Source of the DNA: Bacillus marinisedimentorum
GTDB lineage: Bacteria; Bacillota; Bacilli; Bacillales; Bacillaceae_O
Assembly: GCF_001644195.2 (NCBI RefSeq)
Contig: NZ_LWBL02000039.1
Span: 1-38,308 of the forward strand
Length of the DNA: 38,308 nucleotides
Direction: 5' to 3'
Shown here one piece after another: positions 37,254-38,308 of the stretch. Made by a program: the position numbers and the translations under genes. The notes beneath the pieces were generated by a model. It saw only the letters and a program-made list of their open reading frames with translations. It had not been told where the DNA came from and did not search any database. Positions within the stretch are counted from its first letter, which is position 1; each line of letters starts with the position of its first letter.

Positions 37254-37796
37254 TCAATCCTGCCTGAATTCCAAAATCCCTGTCACTTCTTCACTTGTGA
37301 AACTAGCTTCACGGAAATCAAAGCAGGGTGTTTCCGTATGTTCATGGCACCACTCACGGAGCGGGCCAGCATCAATCAGACCGCCGGTGAAATCGATTGC
37401 CATCCTCGGATCACCGCCCATAAGCTGGAACGTCAGCATCAAATGCTGTTCATATCCTTTATCCACCAGCTTTTGCAGCTCTGTTGTGAATTCCCGGAGC
37501 CATTGGACAAGGGTGGCATCACAGGCGGATATATTCGCTTCGTCAGCTGATACTTCAAATTCAAGAAAAAGCGGTGAAGAGGTCCAGTTATACGTCAATA
37601 CCCATTCTGCAGTAGAAGGAATCTGTAAATTCGTCAACTTCGACTCGTTTTGCGCCCCGATGATAATTTCTTCCACAATTTCGTTTACCCGGTCAATCCG
37701 ATCCAAAGCCAGATTCCCTTTGATCAGCTGGATTTTATTCAGCCAGTCATGGCGTGCATAACGGAGCACATCGACTGTTTTCCAATTGTTTTTCAT
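37254..37796 (-). CDS. spo0B: Sporulation phosphotransferase Spo0B
   Basis: Passes phosphate from Spo0F to Spo0A in the phosphorelay. The 180-residue product has the histidine-kinase-like helical hairpin with the phosphorylated His (H16, in LRYARHDWLNKIQLIKGNL) and a C-terminal alpha/beta domain that resembles, but does not work as, an ATPase domain. Start ATG 37796 with GGGAG nine bases upstream. First gene of spo0B-obg. Confidence 0.95.
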   Translation of the reverse strand: MKNNWKTVDVLRYARHDWLNKIQLIKGNLALDRIDRVNEIVEEIIIGAQNESKLTNLQIPSTAEWVLTYNWTSSPLFLEFEVSADEANISACDATLVQWLREFTTELQKLVDKGYEQHLMLTFQLMGGDPRMAIDFTGGLIDAGPLREWCHEHTETPCFDFREASFTSEEVTGILEFRQD

Positions 37797-37956
37797 ACTC
37801 TGCACTCCCACAATTATCATTTTCCTCAGCAGGCCATAGTTAAAAGGCCTGAAAGATATTTTTCATATTGTGCTTAATGCTGTCCATCATGCCGGCACCT
37901 TTTCGGGGAGTACTTCATGTATGTATAAGCCGGCTGCCCGGGCTGCTGCACGAGCC

Positions 37957-37990
37957 TAAAAGAAAACTCTAACCGATTCGGTTAGAGTTT
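37957..37990 (-). terminator. Terminator of rpmA
   Basis: AAACTCTAACC and GGTTAGAGTTT (37980-37990 and 37964-37974) with TTCTTTT on the minus strand, just after the rpmA stop. Confidence 0.9.
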
Positions 37991-37997
37991 TTTTGGC

Positions 37998-38288
37998 TTA
38001 CGCTTCATTTGCTTCCGGGTATACACTTACACGCTTGCGGTTGCGGCCCATACGCTCAAATTTAACGACGCCGTCAACTTTAGCGAATAGAGTGTCATCT
38101 CCGCCGCGTCCTACGTTTTCACCAGGATACACCTTTGTACCGCGCTGGCGGTAAAGGATGGAACCTCCGGATACGAACTGTCCGTCTGCACGCTTGGCGC
38201 CAAGGCGCTTGGAGATGGAGTCACGTCCGTTCTTTGTTGAACCTACACCTTTTTTGGAAGCGAAGAACTGAAGATTCAGTTTAAGCAT
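37998..38288 (-). CDS. rpmA: Large ribosomal subunit protein bL27
   Basis: The 96-residue L27 has its N-terminus near the peptidyl-transferase centre. It begins [20 protein letters not shown]. The first nine residues (LNLQFF then A) are the Firmicutes extension cut by the protease Prp (YsxB) after FF, a known step in Staphylococcus aureus; ysxB is expected just upstream, off-window. Start ATG 38288 with AGGAGG upstream; the GTG at 38297 is in the leader. Last gene of the rplU-ysxB-rpmA operon by synteny. Confidence 0.98.
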   Translation of the reverse strand: MLKLNLQFFASKKGVGSTKNGRDSISKRLGAKRADGQFVSGGSILYRQRGTKVYPGENVGRGGDDTLFAKVDGVVKFERMGRNRKRVSVYPEANEA

Positions 38289-38308
38289 GGTATTCACCTC
38301 CTGCGATC

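Overview
This 38.3 kb window is a piece of the conserved chromosomal core of an endospore-forming Bacillaceae bacterium (Bacillus sensu lato). The assignment rests on sporulation genes (spoVB, bofC, safA, a coxA-like gene, spo0B), a T-box leader, strong AGGAGG-type ribosome binding sites, frequent TTG and GTG starts, the prephenate dehydratase pheA with its ACT partner pheB, and an L27 with the Firmicutes N-terminal extension. Gene order follows the B. subtilis rpmA - spo0B - obg - pheB/A - yrxA - nifS - nadBCA - safA - coxA - yebC - bofC - ruvAB - queA - tgt - yajC - spoVB - comN - secDF - recJ - apt - relA - dtd - yrvJ - yrzK - (hisS) segment, with local insertions. The species cannot be named from the sequence alone.

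Layout. Positions 1-640 (minus strand) hold a repeat element, a T-box leader (gene off-window, by synteny hisS), its promoter and the small gene yrzK. Positions 805-2565 (plus) encode a secreted amidase with five SH3b domains. The 950 bp after it contain a degenerate 21-bp tandem array. From 3.5 to 12.6 kb (minus) come dtd, relA, apt, recJ, lapA and a split secD/secF pair, followed by comN, a small-multidrug-export family protein, spoVB (plus), a DUF421 protein and an ArsB/NhaD-like transporter (minus) and the membrane protein yrzE (plus). A minus-strand operon ruvA-ruvB-DUF2905-queA-tgt-yajC spans 18.8-23.3 kb. Sporulation and coat genes (bofC, coxA-like, CotS-like kinase, safA) with yebC occupy 23.7-28.5 kb. 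NAD biosynthesis follows: nadB-nadC-nadA (minus) divergent from nifS and the repressor niaR/yrxA (plus). The right end holds pheB-pheA, obg, spo0B and rpmA (minus).

How the genes work together. NadB, NadC and NadA make nicotinate mononucleotide from aspartate. NifS probably matures the NadA Fe-S cluster, and NiaR shuts the divergon off through a candidate operator between the two arms. QueA and Tgt make queuosine tRNA. RuvA and RuvB are the Holliday-junction motor. YajC, SecD and SecF serve protein export. RelA sets (p)ppGpp. Spo0B and Obg feed the sporulation phosphorelay, and SafA, the coxA-like protein and the CotS-like protein build cortex or coat.

No obvious new defence or mobile system is present. 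The unusual content is intergenic: three dispersed repeat families (one structured, with one copy between the T-box and its gene), a 21-bp periodic array, a long structured secDF leader, and a secD/secF split where B. subtilis has one fused protein.
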